Positions 46,806 through 56,601 of a stretch of DNA of 64,000 nucleotides are shown in pieces (position 1 is the stretch's first letter; each line of letters begins with the position of its first letter). The notes below the pieces were generated by a model, which was not told the origin of the DNA, searched no databases, and saw only the letters and a list, made by a program, of their open reading frames with translations. Origin of the DNA: Clostridium beijerinckii (lineage in GTDB: Bacteria > Bacillota > Clostridia > Clostridiales > Clostridiaceae); NCBI RefSeq assembly GCF_018223745.1, contig NZ_CP073653.1:1355001-1419000 (forward strand), read 5' to 3'. The position numbers and the translations under genes were made by a program.

Positions 46806-48446
46806 ATGGAATATACAAAGATAAATGGCCATGATTTTTATAACATGGTTGTGAATGCTAGCAATAAATTGCTAGAGCAAAGTGATTTCGTAAATGCACT
46901 TAACGTATTTCCTGTTCCAGACGGAGATACTGGAACTAATATGTCTATGACGTTTAAGGCAGCAGTTAAAGAGATAGAAGATATGGATAGTGATTCTATA
47001 GGGGAAATATCAAAAAAATTAGCTAAAGGTGCTTTAATGGGAGCTAGGGGTAACTCTGGTGTTATATTATCGCAAATACTTAGAGGTTTTTCTAAAGGTC
47101 TAGAAGGAAAAAAAGAAGTAGATATTGAGGAGTTTGCAGTAGCCTTTTCAGAGGGATCAAAGTCAGCATACAAAGCTGTAATGAGACCGACTGAAGGTAC
47201 TATACTTTCTGTAATTAGAGCCGCTGCTGAAGCAGCAGTGTCATCTGATGCTAAGGATATGGTTGGCTTTATGGAAGAGATAACAGTTAAATCAAAAGAA
47301 ATGTTAGATAGAACTCCAGAATTATTACCCGCACTAAAAAAGGCTAAAGTAGTAGATTCAGGTGGAATGGGGCTTTACATTATACTTAGAGGTATGTTTG
47401 AAGCATTAAAGAATGATATTAAAGCTGAATTAAGTGATATAAAAATAAGTGGCGCAAATGGTACTTTAGCTAAATCTACAGAAGAAATTGATATAAAGTT
47501 TGGGTATTGTACTGAATTTATAATACTTGGTGACGCTAAACGTGCACAAGATTTCCAAAATGAGATAGAGAGCCTTGGAGATTCCATGATAGTTGTTGGA
47601 TATGATGATGTTATAAAGGTGCACATACATACTAATGATCCTGGATTGGTCTTATCAAAGGCAGTTGCTATAGGGGAATTATCAAAGATAAAGATTGATA
47701 ATATGAGAGAAGAGCACAGAGAGTTATTAATAAATACTAAGGAATTAACAGAAACTTCGTCTGAAGATGAAGTTGGTGATGGCGAAAAGAAAAAGTATGG
47801 CTTTATAACAGTTGCTATGGGAGATGGAATTTCAAATATCTTTAAGGACTTAGGAATAGATTATGTCATTGAAGGTGGCCAGACAATGAATCCGTCTACT
47901 CAGGATATTTTAGATGCTGTTGAGAAAATAAATGCTGAACATATTTTCATTATGCCGAACAATAAGAATATAATTATGGCGGCTAATCAGGCGGCAGAAA
48001 TATCAAGTAAAAATATATTAGTAGTACCTACAACAACTATTCCTCAAGGAATAGCATGTGCCACAATGTTTAACTATGATTCTGAAGTTGAAGAAAATTT
48101 CACTAATTTAAAGGATACAATTGAAGTAGTTAAAACTGGTTCGGTGACATACGCAGTCCGTGATACAGAAATTGATGGAATAGATATTAAACAAGGAAAT
48201 ATGTTAGGACTTGTAGAAGGTAAAATAAAAGAGGTAGGCGAGGACAAGAAGGTTGTTGCCGGTAAAGTTCTAGAAGATATGATAGATGATGAAAGTGAAC
48301 TTATTACTGTATATTATGGTGAAGATGTAAGTGATGAAGATGCAAATGAATTCGAGGTTGAGTTACAAGAAAAGTACGAAGATTTAGATATTCAATTTTA
48401 CAAAGGAAATCAACCACTATATTACTTTTTAATATCAGTAGAATAA
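46806..48446 (+). CDS. fakA: Fatty acid kinase FakA-like (DAK/YloV) protein
   Basis: A 546-residue two-domain protein. The N-terminal DhaL-type nucleotide-binding domain has NVFPVPDGDTGTNMS and GARGNSGVILSQILRG; the C-terminal region is DegV-like. In S. aureus FakA phosphorylates fatty acids presented by FakB proteins; no FakB gene is in this window. Thirteen bases separate it from the Asp23 gene, and recG follows, as in many Firmicutes. GGAGG precedes the ATG. Confidence 0.92.
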   Translation: MEYTKINGHDFYNMVVNASNKLLEQSDFVNALNVFPVPDGDTGTNMSMTFKAAVKEIEDMDSDSIGEISKKLAKGALMGARGNSGVILSQILRGFSKGLEGKKEVDIEEFAVAFSEGSKSAYKAVMRPTEGTILSVIRAAAEAAVSSDAKDMVGFMEEITVKSKEMLDRTPELLPALKKAKVVDSGGMGLYIILRGMFEALKNDIKAELSDIKISGANGTLAKSTEEIDIKFGYCTEFIILGDAKRAQDFQNEIESLGDSMIVVGYDDVIKVHIHTNDPGLVLSKAVAIGELSKIKIDNMREEHRELLINTKELTETSSEDEVGDGEKKKYGFITVAMGDGISNIFKDLGIDYVIEGGQTMNPSTQDILDAVEKINAEHIFIMPNNKNIIMAANQAAEISSKNILVVPTTTIPQGIACATMFNYDSEVEENFTNLKDTIEVVKTGSVTYAVRDTEIDGIDIKQGNMLGLVEGKIKEVGEDKKVVAGKVLEDMIDDESELITVYYGEDVSDEDANEFEVELQEKYEDLDIQFYKGNQPLYYFLISVE

Positions 48447-48454
48447 GAAATAGT

Positions 48455-48485
48455 AAGGGCGCCTAATGCTAGGTGCTCTTATTGT
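48455..48485 (+). terminator. Hairpin between fakA and recG
   Basis: AAGGGCGCCTA pairs with TAGGTGCTCTT using two G-T pairs, around a four-base loop, followed by ATTGTTT. It may give partial termination. Confidence 0.5.
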
Positions 48486-48506
48486 TTAGGGAGGAAGAGA
48501 AGGGCT

Positions 48507-50540
48507 TTGGATATATATAGCAATATTTCAACATTAAAAGGAGTAGGCCCAAAGGCCACAGAAAAATTAAATAGATGTGGAATTTTTAATATACTAGATA
48601 TTCTGTTATATTTTCCAAGAGATTATGAATTTGTAGATAGTAATGTGGAATTTGAAAATATTACAGGAGAAGACAAGCAGATTTTAAAGTGTAAAGTCAT
48701 TAGATTTAGAAGCGATGTAAAAACTAAAACTGGTAAATTATTAACAACTGTAGAATTTGATTATAATGGGCACAAAGTATCTGGAAAGTGGTTTAATCAA
48801 AGGTATATAAAAAATTCCTTTAAAATAGGAGAAATATATAATTTGATGGGTAAATTTAAAAGGGTAGGAAATACTTTAGAGGTGGTTAATCCTATGGTGA
48901 CATGTGAAGAAGCTATTTCGAATGAGATCATACCTAAATATCCTCTAAAAGGTGATATAAGCAATAAGTTGTTTGAAAAATTAATTAATGAAATTTTGTC
49001 CAAGATGGCAGTTAAGGAGAATTTACCGCAAAATATATTAGATAAATATTCTCTAATTTCATTAAATGAAGCTATTAGAAGCGTCCATTTTCCTGATAAT
49101 AAGGAAGTGCTGGAAAAGGCTATAATAAGACTTAAATTTCAGGAATTATTTACATATTCACTAAAGTTACTGCTTCTTAAACATAAAATTAAGAAAAACA
49201 AAAATGGTAGACTTTTTCAGTGGGTAGATGAACTTAGCTTATTTAAAGAGAAGTTACCATTTCCTCTTACTAATGCTCAAACAAGAGTTATACGTGAAAT
49301 ATTGAGAGATCAAAAATCAAATTCATCAATGAATAGACTTATACAAGGAGATGTTGGTAGTGGAAAGACAATAATTGCACTTATAGCTATTTTTAATGTG
49401 ATCAAAAATGGTTATCAATGTGCATTTATGGCTCCAACAGAGATTCTTGCAAATCAACACTTTGAAGAAGCAAGGAAAGTTTATGATGAATTTAATATAG
49501 AAATCGAATTATTAACAGGAACAACTTCAGCAAAAGAAAAGCAGAGGATCAAAGAAAGAATTAGAACTAAAGAACCAATTTTAGTGATAGGAACTCATGC
49601 ACTTTTCCAAGATGATGTTGAATTTGGAAAGTTAGGGCTTATAGTAACTGATGAGCAGCATAGATTTGGTGTTGAGCAAAGGAGTAAACTTATAAACAAA
49701 GGAAAAAGGGCTGATTGCTTAGTTATGACAGCTACTCCAATTCCAAGAACATTGGCATTATACTTATATTCAGATCTTGATGTATCTATAATTGATGAAC
49801 TGCCACCTGGGAGAAAGAAAATAGATACTAGATTTTATGCTGATAATCAAAGAGATATAGCTTATGATTTGGCATATGATGAGATAAAAAAAGGCCGACA
49901 AGTATATATTGTATGCCCTCTTATTGAAGAGGATGAAAAAGAGGAGTTAAATTCAGTAGAAACTTTATATAATAAACTTACCAGTGGAATTTTTAAGGAA
50001 CTAAAGGTTGAGATACTTCATGGAAAAATGAAAGGCTCTGAAAAAGATGAAATAATAAAAAGATTCAAGAGCAATGAAGTTAATGTTCTAATATCAACAA
50101 CTGTAATTGAGGTGGGGGTTAATGTTCCTAATGCATCTGTAATGATTGTTGAAAATGCAGAACGATTTGGGCTATCACAGTTACATCAATTAAGAGGAAG
50201 AGTTGGAAGAGGTCAGTATTCATCTTATTGTATATTAATAGCAAAGGCTAAAAGTAATGTGACTAAAAAAAGGATGCAGATAATGACAGAATGTAGTGAT
50301 GGGTTTTTAATATCAGAAAAAGATTTAGAACTCAGAGGGGCAGGAGAAATGTTTGGTAAGAAGCAAAGTGGTGATGAAGGCTTTGTACTTGCAAATCTTT
50401 ATGATGATATGAAGATTTTAAGATGTGCTAAATTAGAGGCGAATAACATTTTACAAAACGAATTTGAGGTAAATAGGGAAATAATTAATGAACTTAGTAA
50501 AAATTTGAAAAAAAGTAGTAAATATATTTGCTTTAATTAA
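48507..50540 (+). CDS. recG: ATP-dependent DNA helicase RecG
   Basis: Helicase that reverses stalled forks and processes recombination intermediates. The N-terminal wedge domain (SNISTLKGVGPKATEKLN) is followed by Walker A GDVGSGKT, the DEAH-type box VTDEQHRFG, and helicase motifs TATPIPRT, STTVIEVGVNVP and QLRGRVGR. 677 residues is normal. The TTG start follows GGGAGGAAG and yields the family N-terminus. Confidence 0.96.
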   Translation: MDIYSNISTLKGVGPKATEKLNRCGIFNILDILLYFPRDYEFVDSNVEFENITGEDKQILKCKVIRFRSDVKTKTGKLLTTVEFDYNGHKVSGKWFNQRYIKNSFKIGEIYNLMGKFKRVGNTLEVVNPMVTCEEAISNEIIPKYPLKGDISNKLFEKLINEILSKMAVKENLPQNILDKYSLISLNEAIRSVHFPDNKEVLEKAIIRLKFQELFTYSLKLLLLKHKIKKNKNGRLFQWVDELSLFKEKLPFPLTNAQTRVIREILRDQKSNSSMNRLIQGDVGSGKTIIALIAIFNVIKNGYQCAFMAPTEILANQHFEEARKVYDEFNIEIELLTGTTSAKEKQRIKERIRTKEPILVIGTHALFQDDVEFGKLGLIVTDEQHRFGVEQRSKLINKGKRADCLVMTATPIPRTLALYLYSDLDVSIIDELPPGRKKIDTRFYADNQRDIAYDLAYDEIKKGRQVYIVCPLIEEDEKEELNSVETLYNKLTSGIFKELKVEILHGKMKGSEKDEIIKRFKSNEVNVLISTTVIEVGVNVPNASVMIVENAERFGLSQLHQLRGRVGRGQYSSYCILIAKAKSNVTKKRMQIMTECSDGFLISEKDLELRGAGEMFGKKQSGDEGFVLANLYDDMKILRCAKLEANNILQNEFEVNREIINELSKNLKKSSKYICFN

Positions 50541-50587
50541 TTTGAAATATTATGTATAGATATGTTAATATATAAAATATACACCTA

Positions 50588-50690
50588 TGAAAAGAGCACG
50601 AAGTGCAATTAAGATCATTTCACTTTTGAAAAGACTGCGAAGCGCAATTAGGAACTTTTCACGTATGAAAAGAGTACGGAGTGTATAATT
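50588..50690. repeat. R3 units, inverted cluster
   Basis: Three units of the R3 type in the opposite orientation, for example AAAGAGCACGAAGTGCAATT. Hairpin cores differ between units (GCACGAAGTGC, GCGAAGCGC) while keeping their pairing. They fill most of the gap between recG and rsmD. Confidence 0.7.
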
Positions 50691-50767
50691 AAGTTTAATT
50701 TTAAATTGTAAATTAAAAATCTAGAGAGTAGATTTTCTTATATGCTTATTTTAGGAGGAATAAAATT

Positions 50768-51325
50768 TTGAGAATAATAGCAGGAAAAGCAAGAGGACAT
50801 AAATTAATACCTCCAGCTACAATGGAAACAAGGCCTACATTAGATAGAGTTAAAGAGGCTATGTTTAGTTCAGTTCAAATGTATATACCAGAGGCAGTAG
50901 TTGTAGACGTTTTTGCTGGGACAGGAAGCCTTGGATTAGAAGCGGCAAGCAGAGGGGCAAGTGAAGTTTATTTATTTGATAAAAGCTCTGTGACTTTTCC
51001 TTTATTAAAGGAAAATGTAGAAAGCCTTAAATTTCAAGATTTCTGTTTTCCTATGAATATAGATGCTTATGAAGGCTTAAAGAATCTTGCGAAGAAGGGA
51101 AAGAAATTTGACATAATATTTATTGATCCACCTTATTGCAAAGAAATGATTCCAGAAGCTATGAAAATTGTTAAGGATAATGAAATTTTAAAGAACGATG
51201 GAATAATAGTTACTAAAATAGATACTATTGAAGAGATTTATGAAGGGTATAAAGATATAAGATTAACAAAAAGTAAGAAGTATGGAAATACAACAGTATG
51301 TTATTACAAGCATGAGGAGAAGTAA
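50768..51325 (+). CDS. rsmD: 16S rRNA m2G966 methyltransferase RsmD
   Basis: Methylates G966 of 16S rRNA. Start MRIIAGKARGHKL and PTLDRVKEAMFS are typical; the SAM site is VVDVFAGTGSLGLEA and the catalytic motif is FIDPPY. The TTG start has AGGAGG at a good distance. 185 residues. coaD follows after three bases, the usual rsmD-coaD pair. Confidence 0.96.
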   Translation: MRIIAGKARGHKLIPPATMETRPTLDRVKEAMFSSVQMYIPEAVVVDVFAGTGSLGLEAASRGASEVYLFDKSSVTFPLLKENVESLKFQDFCFPMNIDAYEGLKNLAKKGKKFDIIFIDPPYCKEMIPEAMKIVKDNEILKNDGIIVTKIDTIEEIYEGYKDIRLTKSKKYGNTTVCYYKHEEK

Positions 51326-51328
51326 AAA

Positions 51329-51808
51329 ATGAGAGTTGCAGTGTACCCTGGGAGCTTTGATCCTATAACAAATGGACATCTCGATATTATAAAAAGAGGA
51401 GCAAAGGTCTTTGATAAAGTAATAGTTGCAGTATTAGTTAATGTTGATAAGAAATATCTTTTTGAAAGCAGCGAAAGAGTTGAGCTTATAAAAAGAGTGA
51501 CAAGAGATATTGAGAATGTTGAAATACGAAGCTTTGATGGGCTTTTAGTTAATTTTCTAAAAGAATGTAAGACTAATATAATATTAAAGGGATTAAGAAC
51601 AGCTTCTGATTTTGAGTATGAATTTCAAATGGCGTTTATTAATAAAGAATTAGATGATGATACCGAAACTGTATGTATGATGTCATCGGCTAAAAATATA
51701 CATATTAGTTCCTCAACTGTTAAGCAGGTGGCAAGGTTTGGAGGAGATATTAGTGGACTTGTTCCCAATGAAATTATTTCAGATATAATGTCCAGAATAA
51801 ATCTATAA
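51329..51808 (+). CDS. coaD: Phosphopantetheine adenylyltransferase
   Basis: Fourth step of coenzyme A synthesis, joining AMP to phosphopantetheine. The nucleotidyltransferase motif is [14 protein letters not shown] (TxGH variant) and the C-terminal motif is [11 protein letters not shown]. 159 residues. GAGGAG precedes the ATG. It complements coaBC at 31405 in the same pathway. Confidence 0.97.
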   Translation: MRVAVYPGSFDPITNGHLDIIKRGAKVFDKVIVAVLVNVDKKYLFESSERVELIKRVTRDIENVEIRSFDGLLVNFLKECKTNIILKGLRTASDFEYEFQMAFINKELDDDTETVCMMSSAKNIHISSSTVKQVARFGGDISGLVPNEIISDIMSRINL

Positions 51809-51982
51809 ATGGTGATTTTTTAAGGAAAAGTATTTTCGTAATTAGAATGTGCTGTGTTTAAGCAGGCGCATTGACTTGAAATTAATGATATTAATAATAC
51901 TAAAAGCAATTAAAAATACTAGATTAAGATTTGTTCCTGGTATTTTGAGCATTTATAGAATAAATATCTAAGGAGTGTTTTT

Positions 51983-52525
51983 ATGGAAAAAATGGAGGTA
52001 AATATAATAGAGTTATTAGAATATTTACAAGACTTGGTGGAAAATTCACCTAAAGTGCCAATGAGCGGTAAAGTTATGATAGATAAAAGAGAAGTTGTTG
52101 ATGTAATAGATCAAATAATTAACTATATGCCTGATCAATTTAAAAAAGCTGAATGGGTTATGAACGAGAGAGAAAGAATCCTTAATGAAGCTAAAAAAGA
52201 GTATGATTCTGTTAGAAAAGAAACAATGACTATGATGAGACAGAATGTCGAGAATCACGATATAGTGAGGGAAGCCAAGGGGAGAGCACAAGAAATTATA
52301 GCCTCAGCACAGAGAGAGGCCAAGGCTATAAGATTAGGGTCTAGGGATTATTCTGATGAAATATTAACCCAATTAGATCAGGAATTAGAAGAACACAAAA
52401 TAAAATTAATAAAAAGCCTTCAAGAAAGTTTTGAAGTAGTAGCTAAAGAGATAGATACAAATTTAACTGGTACATGCGATGTTATAAAAGAGAACATTAA
52501 AGAATTACGCGGTATGAAAAAATAA
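51983..52525 (+). CDS. Conserved clostridial coiled-coil protein of unknown function
   Basis: I do not recognise a characterised family. The 180-residue protein is highly charged and mostly helical. Residues 50-150 have heptad-like coiled-coil character (AEWVMNERERILNEAKKEYD, REAKGRAQEIIASAQREAKA), reminiscent of ATP-synthase b subunit or DivIVA-like stalks; no membrane segment is visible. AAGGAGTG precedes the ATG. It follows coaD after a 174-base gap, and its last 21 bases overlap the end of ylbJ on the other strand. Confidence 0.8.
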   Translation: MEKMEVNIIELLEYLQDLVENSPKVPMSGKVMIDKREVVDVIDQIINYMPDQFKKAEWVMNERERILNEAKKEYDSVRKETMTMMRQNVENHDIVREAKGRAQEIIASAQREAKAIRLGSRDYSDEILTQLDQELEEHKIKLIKSLQESFEVVAKEIDTNLTGTCDVIKENIKELRGMKK

Positions 52526-53686
52526 TTTCAAGGTTCTATTAAATATACTTAATAAAAGTGTTAATAACAGTATAGTTAATGCAGGATATATATATACAAA
52601 TAAACTTGAAGAATGGCTCATTTGTAAGTTTGATGTATAAATACTTGTAGGAAACACTTTGCATAACCCATAAGTTATAATAAAACTAACGATTCCTTGG
52701 ATTACTTTTAAAAAAATATATCTGCTATAATTTATCTTAGTATCGCTTACGAAAGAACTTACTTGTGCGATTACCGCAAGACCAGAAAATGAAGTTAAAA
52801 AGCTTATTATACCAAGCTTCAAGGGGATAGAAATTTCTAGGGGAGAGATTATACTGCACCCATTAGTCATTTCAATGCTTCCTAAAAATATACTGTATAA
52901 AGTTTGGGAAGGCAGTTTTAAAACATTATCTAGCTGCCTAAATGCAATATGAATATAAGGATTGTTTTTAACAAGAGATATAACAACTGAAAAAATTATT
53001 ATGAAACCACCTATAGATAATGTGGTGTTTATTCCGTTTTGAACTGCATTTTTTACAGCATTACCGAAATTCATACTTTCATTTTTAGGACAAGGGAGAG
53101 AACTTAGAGCATTTAAGTTTCTCTTTTTTTTTGTCAAAAATCCCATTATGATTATTGATAAATTGCTTCCTAGAAGCAAGATATAACCTAAGGATACATG
53201 CCCTAATAAAGTTCCAGCAACAGATCCGATTAAAAACAGGGGACCAACGTTAGACGCTATGTTTAAAAGTCTTTCGTATTCATTCCTATCTATATATTCC
53301 ATCTTGTATAAATCTACACAATATTTAGCACCTAATGGATAGCCACATAGTATACTTGCTACGATTGGAAAGGAACAATTTCTAGAAAGGCCTAATGGCT
53401 TGCAGATTAATGGCCCAAGAAATTTAGAATAAAGATTTATTCCATCGTAGTATATTAATAAATTACATATAACTACAAAAGGAAAGGTGGTTGGCAATAT
53501 TGAGTTATACCATAATTTACAACCATCAATAGCTGCGACTATGCATTGGTTTATGTTTAAAACAAAAAGAACTATTAAGACGGATATAAATATACAAATG
53601 ATAGTATTTTTTTTGATATTAAGTTGTTTAATTAAAATAAAGATTAAGCTAATAATAAGAAACCATAAGATAATAATATATATCAT
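52505..53686 (-). CDS. ylbJ: Sporulation integral membrane protein YlbJ
   Basis: A polytopic membrane protein of 393 residues with about nine to ten hydrophobic segments. Family features include LWYNSILPTTFPFVVICNLL and CGYPLGAKYCVDLY, resembling nucleoside-gate transporters. B. subtilis YlbJ is needed for spore cortex and heat resistance. GGAGTG precedes the start. Its 3' end overlaps the coiled-coil gene, and tmcAL lies upstream on the same strand with a 52-base gap, a common clostridial order. Confidence 0.92.
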   Translation of the reverse strand: MIYIIILWFLIISLIFILIKQLNIKKNTIICIFISVLIVLFVLNINQCIVAAIDGCKLWYNSILPTTFPFVVICNLLIYYDGINLYSKFLGPLICKPLGLSRNCSFPIVASILCGYPLGAKYCVDLYKMEYIDRNEYERLLNIASNVGPLFLIGSVAGTLLGHVSLGYILLLGSNLSIIIMGFLTKKKRNLNALSSLPCPKNESMNFGNAVKNAVQNGINTTLSIGGFIIIFSVVISLVKNNPYIHIAFRQLDNVLKLPSQTLYSIFLGSIEMTNGCSIISPLEISIPLKLGIISFLTSFSGLAVIAQVSSFVSDTKINYSRYIFLKVIQGIVSFIITYGLCKVFPTSIYTSNLQMSHSSSLFVYIYPALTILLLTLLLSIFNRTLKLFFHTA

Positions 53687-53738
53687 GAAATCACTCCAAT
53701 CAATAATATTTATATTCTCATGGTTATGTAAAATATTA

Positions 53739-54944
53739 CTATATTATAAAAGGCCCTTTTAAATAATCATCCATAGGACTTATTTTTGGATTTAGCAGTG
53801 AATATGCTTTTGTTCCTAAGATATCTATTTTTAGATGATCACATTGATTGTTTCTTGGCACCTTTGTTATTAAATTTATACTAGAATTAGCTTTTATACT
53901 CTTTAGAATTCTTTGCCCTGTAGAATTAAAAGCAAGAACTCTTGCGTAAGGTGCGGGGCTCTTAGATAAGCTTAATAAATCAAAATTCTCAAGGTTCAAA
54001 AAGCTTTGCAAAAGAATTCTACTTATCCTCGTGTATGTATATCTTTTGCTTTTTGAATTCAATATTAATTCGTTAAGCGAATTGGATCTTACAATTTCTT
54101 TTAATATTTTATTATCTATGCCCTCTGATACATCTGGCAAATTTAAAAGAGATCTTTCGTTAGTGAGTAATTTATATTTTATATATTTAAAGGTATCTTC
54201 CTCAAAAATAAAAGGATAGTTAGAAGAAGATAAACTAAGCAGAATGTCATAGCTCGCCTTTGGCATAATATCAGCTAAATCATTTAAAGATTTCTCTTTT
54301 AGATGTTTTCTTATCGATGTAGCAGAAGCAAATGAAGCGCTTATGTTGACATCGTTATATAATGAACCTTCTCTTTTGATGGTTTTAGGAACTATTGCGC
54401 TATTTAAACGAATTAGAGATTTTATATATTCAATACCTAAGATATTATTAGAATTTGATATTGTATCTAATAATTTATTTGAGTTTAAATAATCTTTAAG
54501 TGCATTTGCTCGGCTCAAATGAAAAGGTAAGCCAGAGTCCAAATTATCTTTTAAAAGTTTTTTATAATTTAAAGGCTCGGAAACTAAAACTTTGGCTATG
54601 TCTTCTAATATAGATACATTTCCTTCTTCGCTTCCAAAGTATAAGTGATCTATTACGCCTAACGAGTTAAGAAGAGATACGCTTCCGAAAGCAAAATGTT
54701 CAGCAGAAGAAATGGAATAAACTAGAGGTAGCTCTAGAACTAGATCAACACCATTTTTAATAGCCATTTCAGCTCTTTTCCATTTATCTATAATTGCTGG
54801 AATTCCTCTTTGCATAAAATTACCACTCATTACACAAACTATGCCATCTGCGTTTGTGTCGGATTTTGCTTTACTAAGGTGATATTCATGACCTTTATGA
54901 AATGGATTATATTCTGTAATTATTCCTGTAAGTATTAAAATCAT
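53739..54944 (-). CDS. tmcAL: tRNA(Met) cytidine acetate ligase TmcAL (YlbM)
   Basis: Forms N4-acetylcytidine at the wobble base of elongator tRNA-Met, using acetate and ATP. The nucleotidyltransferase motif is GIITEYNPFHKGHEYHL and MSGNFMQRGIPAIIDKWKRA follows. 401 residues. The only ATG that fits the frame (54944) directly abuts the ribosome site (AAAGGAGATG), so the true start may be a few codons later or non-canonical. Use of acetate connects loosely to the pta-ackA genes next door; any link is speculative. Confidence 0.92.
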   Translation of the reverse strand: MILILTGIITEYNPFHKGHEYHLSKAKSDTNADGIVCVMSGNFMQRGIPAIIDKWKRAEMAIKNGVDLVLELPLVYSISSAEHFAFGSVSLLNSLGVIDHLYFGSEEGNVSILEDIAKVLVSEPLNYKKLLKDNLDSGLPFHLSRANALKDYLNSNKLLDTISNSNNILGIEYIKSLIRLNSAIVPKTIKREGSLYNDVNISASFASATSIRKHLKEKSLNDLADIMPKASYDILLSLSSSNYPFIFEEDTFKYIKYKLLTNERSLLNLPDVSEGIDNKILKEIVRSNSLNELILNSKSKRYTYTRISRILLQSFLNLENFDLLSLSKSPAPYARVLAFNSTGQRILKSIKANSSINLITKVPRNNQCDHLKIDILGTKAYSLLNPKISPMDDYLKGPFII

Positions 54945-55503
54945 CTCCTTTATAAAGCTAGTATAGCATATTATGGAATTTTATAATATTAGTTATTAAG
55001 GTTTAATATGTTGTGTATTTTTTGTAAAATGTCAATAAGATATTATAAAATTATTGTTAAAAAATATACTTTTTTAATATTACTCTATTAAAAAGTAGTT
55101 TAAAAAATATTCAGAACATTAAAAGAATGGTGAATTTTTAATTATTGCTTAATATTGGCAAGAAAATAGATTATACACAGCTAGTTGAATGAATATACTA
55201 TAGATTTTTAAGAAAAAGTTAATGAAAATAATATGAAATAGACATGTATTTTTCATATATTAGGTCAATAATTTAAAACATTTGATAGCGTTTAATAATA
55301 AATTATAAAATAATTTTAAATAAAATTTAATTGTTAAAAATTATACTTTTCCTATATTGTTATTTTACAGGAGTATTGTCTGACAATTTAGATTATTTCA
55401 AATCTAAAGACTTCTATTTTATAGAGAATTTGTGTTGAAAAAAGCACTGATAAAGGAGTATATTAGTATTAGAGATAGGATATAGAGAGGAGATAAATAG
55501 ATT
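54945..55503. other. Intergenic region between tmcAL and pta
   Basis: About 560 bases of very A/T-rich DNA between divergent genes. No open frame with a ribosome site is present. A small inverted repeat TTTAGATT/AATCTAAA lies around 55387-55408, just ahead of the pta promoter candidate, and could be an operator. Confidence 0.6.
55435..55464 (+). promoter_or_regulatory. Candidate sigma-A promoter of pta-ackA
   Basis: TTGAAA (55435-55440), an 18-base spacer and TATATT (55459-55464), 39 bases before the pta start. Confidence 0.55.
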
Positions 55504-56505
55504 ATGGACCTTATGAAAAAAATATGGACTGCAGCACAATCAAATAAACAAAAAATTGTTCTTCCAGAGGGAAACGAGGAAAGAAATATAGCAGCTGCAG
55601 AAAAAATACAAAAATTAGGATTAGCTTACCCAATTTTAATAGGTAACAAAGAAGAAATAAATAATAAGGCAAAGGAATTAGATGTAAATTTATCAGGAAT
55701 TGAGATTATTGATCCAAATGAATCAGATAAATTAGAAAAGTATATTGAAGCCTTCTATGAACTTAGAAAGACAAAAGGCGTTACAATGGAAAAGGCAGAT
55801 AAAATAGTCAGAGATCCTCTATATTTTGGTACGATGATGGTTAAATTAGATGATGCAGATGGAATGGTATCAGGAGCAATTCACACAACTGGAGATTTAT
55901 TAAGACCAGGATTACAAATTATAAAGACAGCACCAGGGGTATCTGTTGTTTCGAGCTTCTTTATAATGCAAGTTCCAGGATCATCTTATGGTGAAGAAGG
56001 AACATTAATATTCTCAGACTGTGCAGTTAACCCTAACCCTAACGAGGATCAATTAGCAGCAATTGCAATAGCCACTGCAGAAACAGCTAAGAATTTATGT
56101 AACATGGAACCTAAGGTGGCAATGTTATCATTCTCTACTATGGGAAGTGCTGATAATGAATTAGTTGATAAGGTTAGAAATGCTACTCAAAAAGCAAAAG
56201 AAATGAGACCTGACTTAGATATAGATGGTGAACTACAATTAGATGCAGCTATAGTTGGAAAAGTAGCAGCTCAAAAGGCACCAGAAAGTACTGTTGCTGG
56301 AAAAGCTAATGTTTTAGTATTCCCAGATTTACAAGCTGGAAATATAGGTTATAAATTAGTTCAAAGATTTGCAAATGCTGAAGCTATTGGACCTATCTGT
56401 CAAGGTTTTGCAAAACCAATCAATGACTTATCAAGAGGTTGTAGCTCAGATGATATTGTAAGTGTTGTTGCGCTTACAGCAGTTCAAGCTCAAACAAACA
56501 AATAG
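55504..56505 (+). CDS. pta: Phosphate acetyltransferase
   Basis: Converts acetyl-CoA and phosphate to acetyl phosphate, the first step of acetate formation. The 333-residue short form shows PEGNEERNIAAAEKI, MVSGAIHTTGDLLRPGLQI and the C-terminal PDLQAGNIGYKLVQR. GAGGAGAT precedes the ATG. It is followed by ackA after 96 bases, and the pair gives substrate-level ATP in clostridial fermentation. Acetyl phosphate could also phosphorylate response regulators. Confidence 0.98.
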   Translation: MDLMKKIWTAAQSNKQKIVLPEGNEERNIAAAEKIQKLGLAYPILIGNKEEINNKAKELDVNLSGIEIIDPNESDKLEKYIEAFYELRKTKGVTMEKADKIVRDPLYFGTMMVKLDDADGMVSGAIHTTGDLLRPGLQIIKTAPGVSVVSSFFIMQVPGSSYGEEGTLIFSDCAVNPNPNEDQLAAIAIATAETAKNLCNMEPKVAMLSFSTMGSADNELVDKVRNATQKAKEMRPDLDIDGELQLDAAIVGKVAAQKAPESTVAGKANVLVFPDLQAGNIGYKLVQRFANAEAIGPICQGFAKPINDLSRGCSSDDIVSVVALTAVQAQTNK

Positions 56506-56601
56506 TAAGTATTATTTTTACAGATAATTTAAAGTAAGTTAGCTTATAGATTGTTAAAACAAAAATACAAAAGGTTTGAATGTTAAAAGGAGAGTAGAGT
56601 T

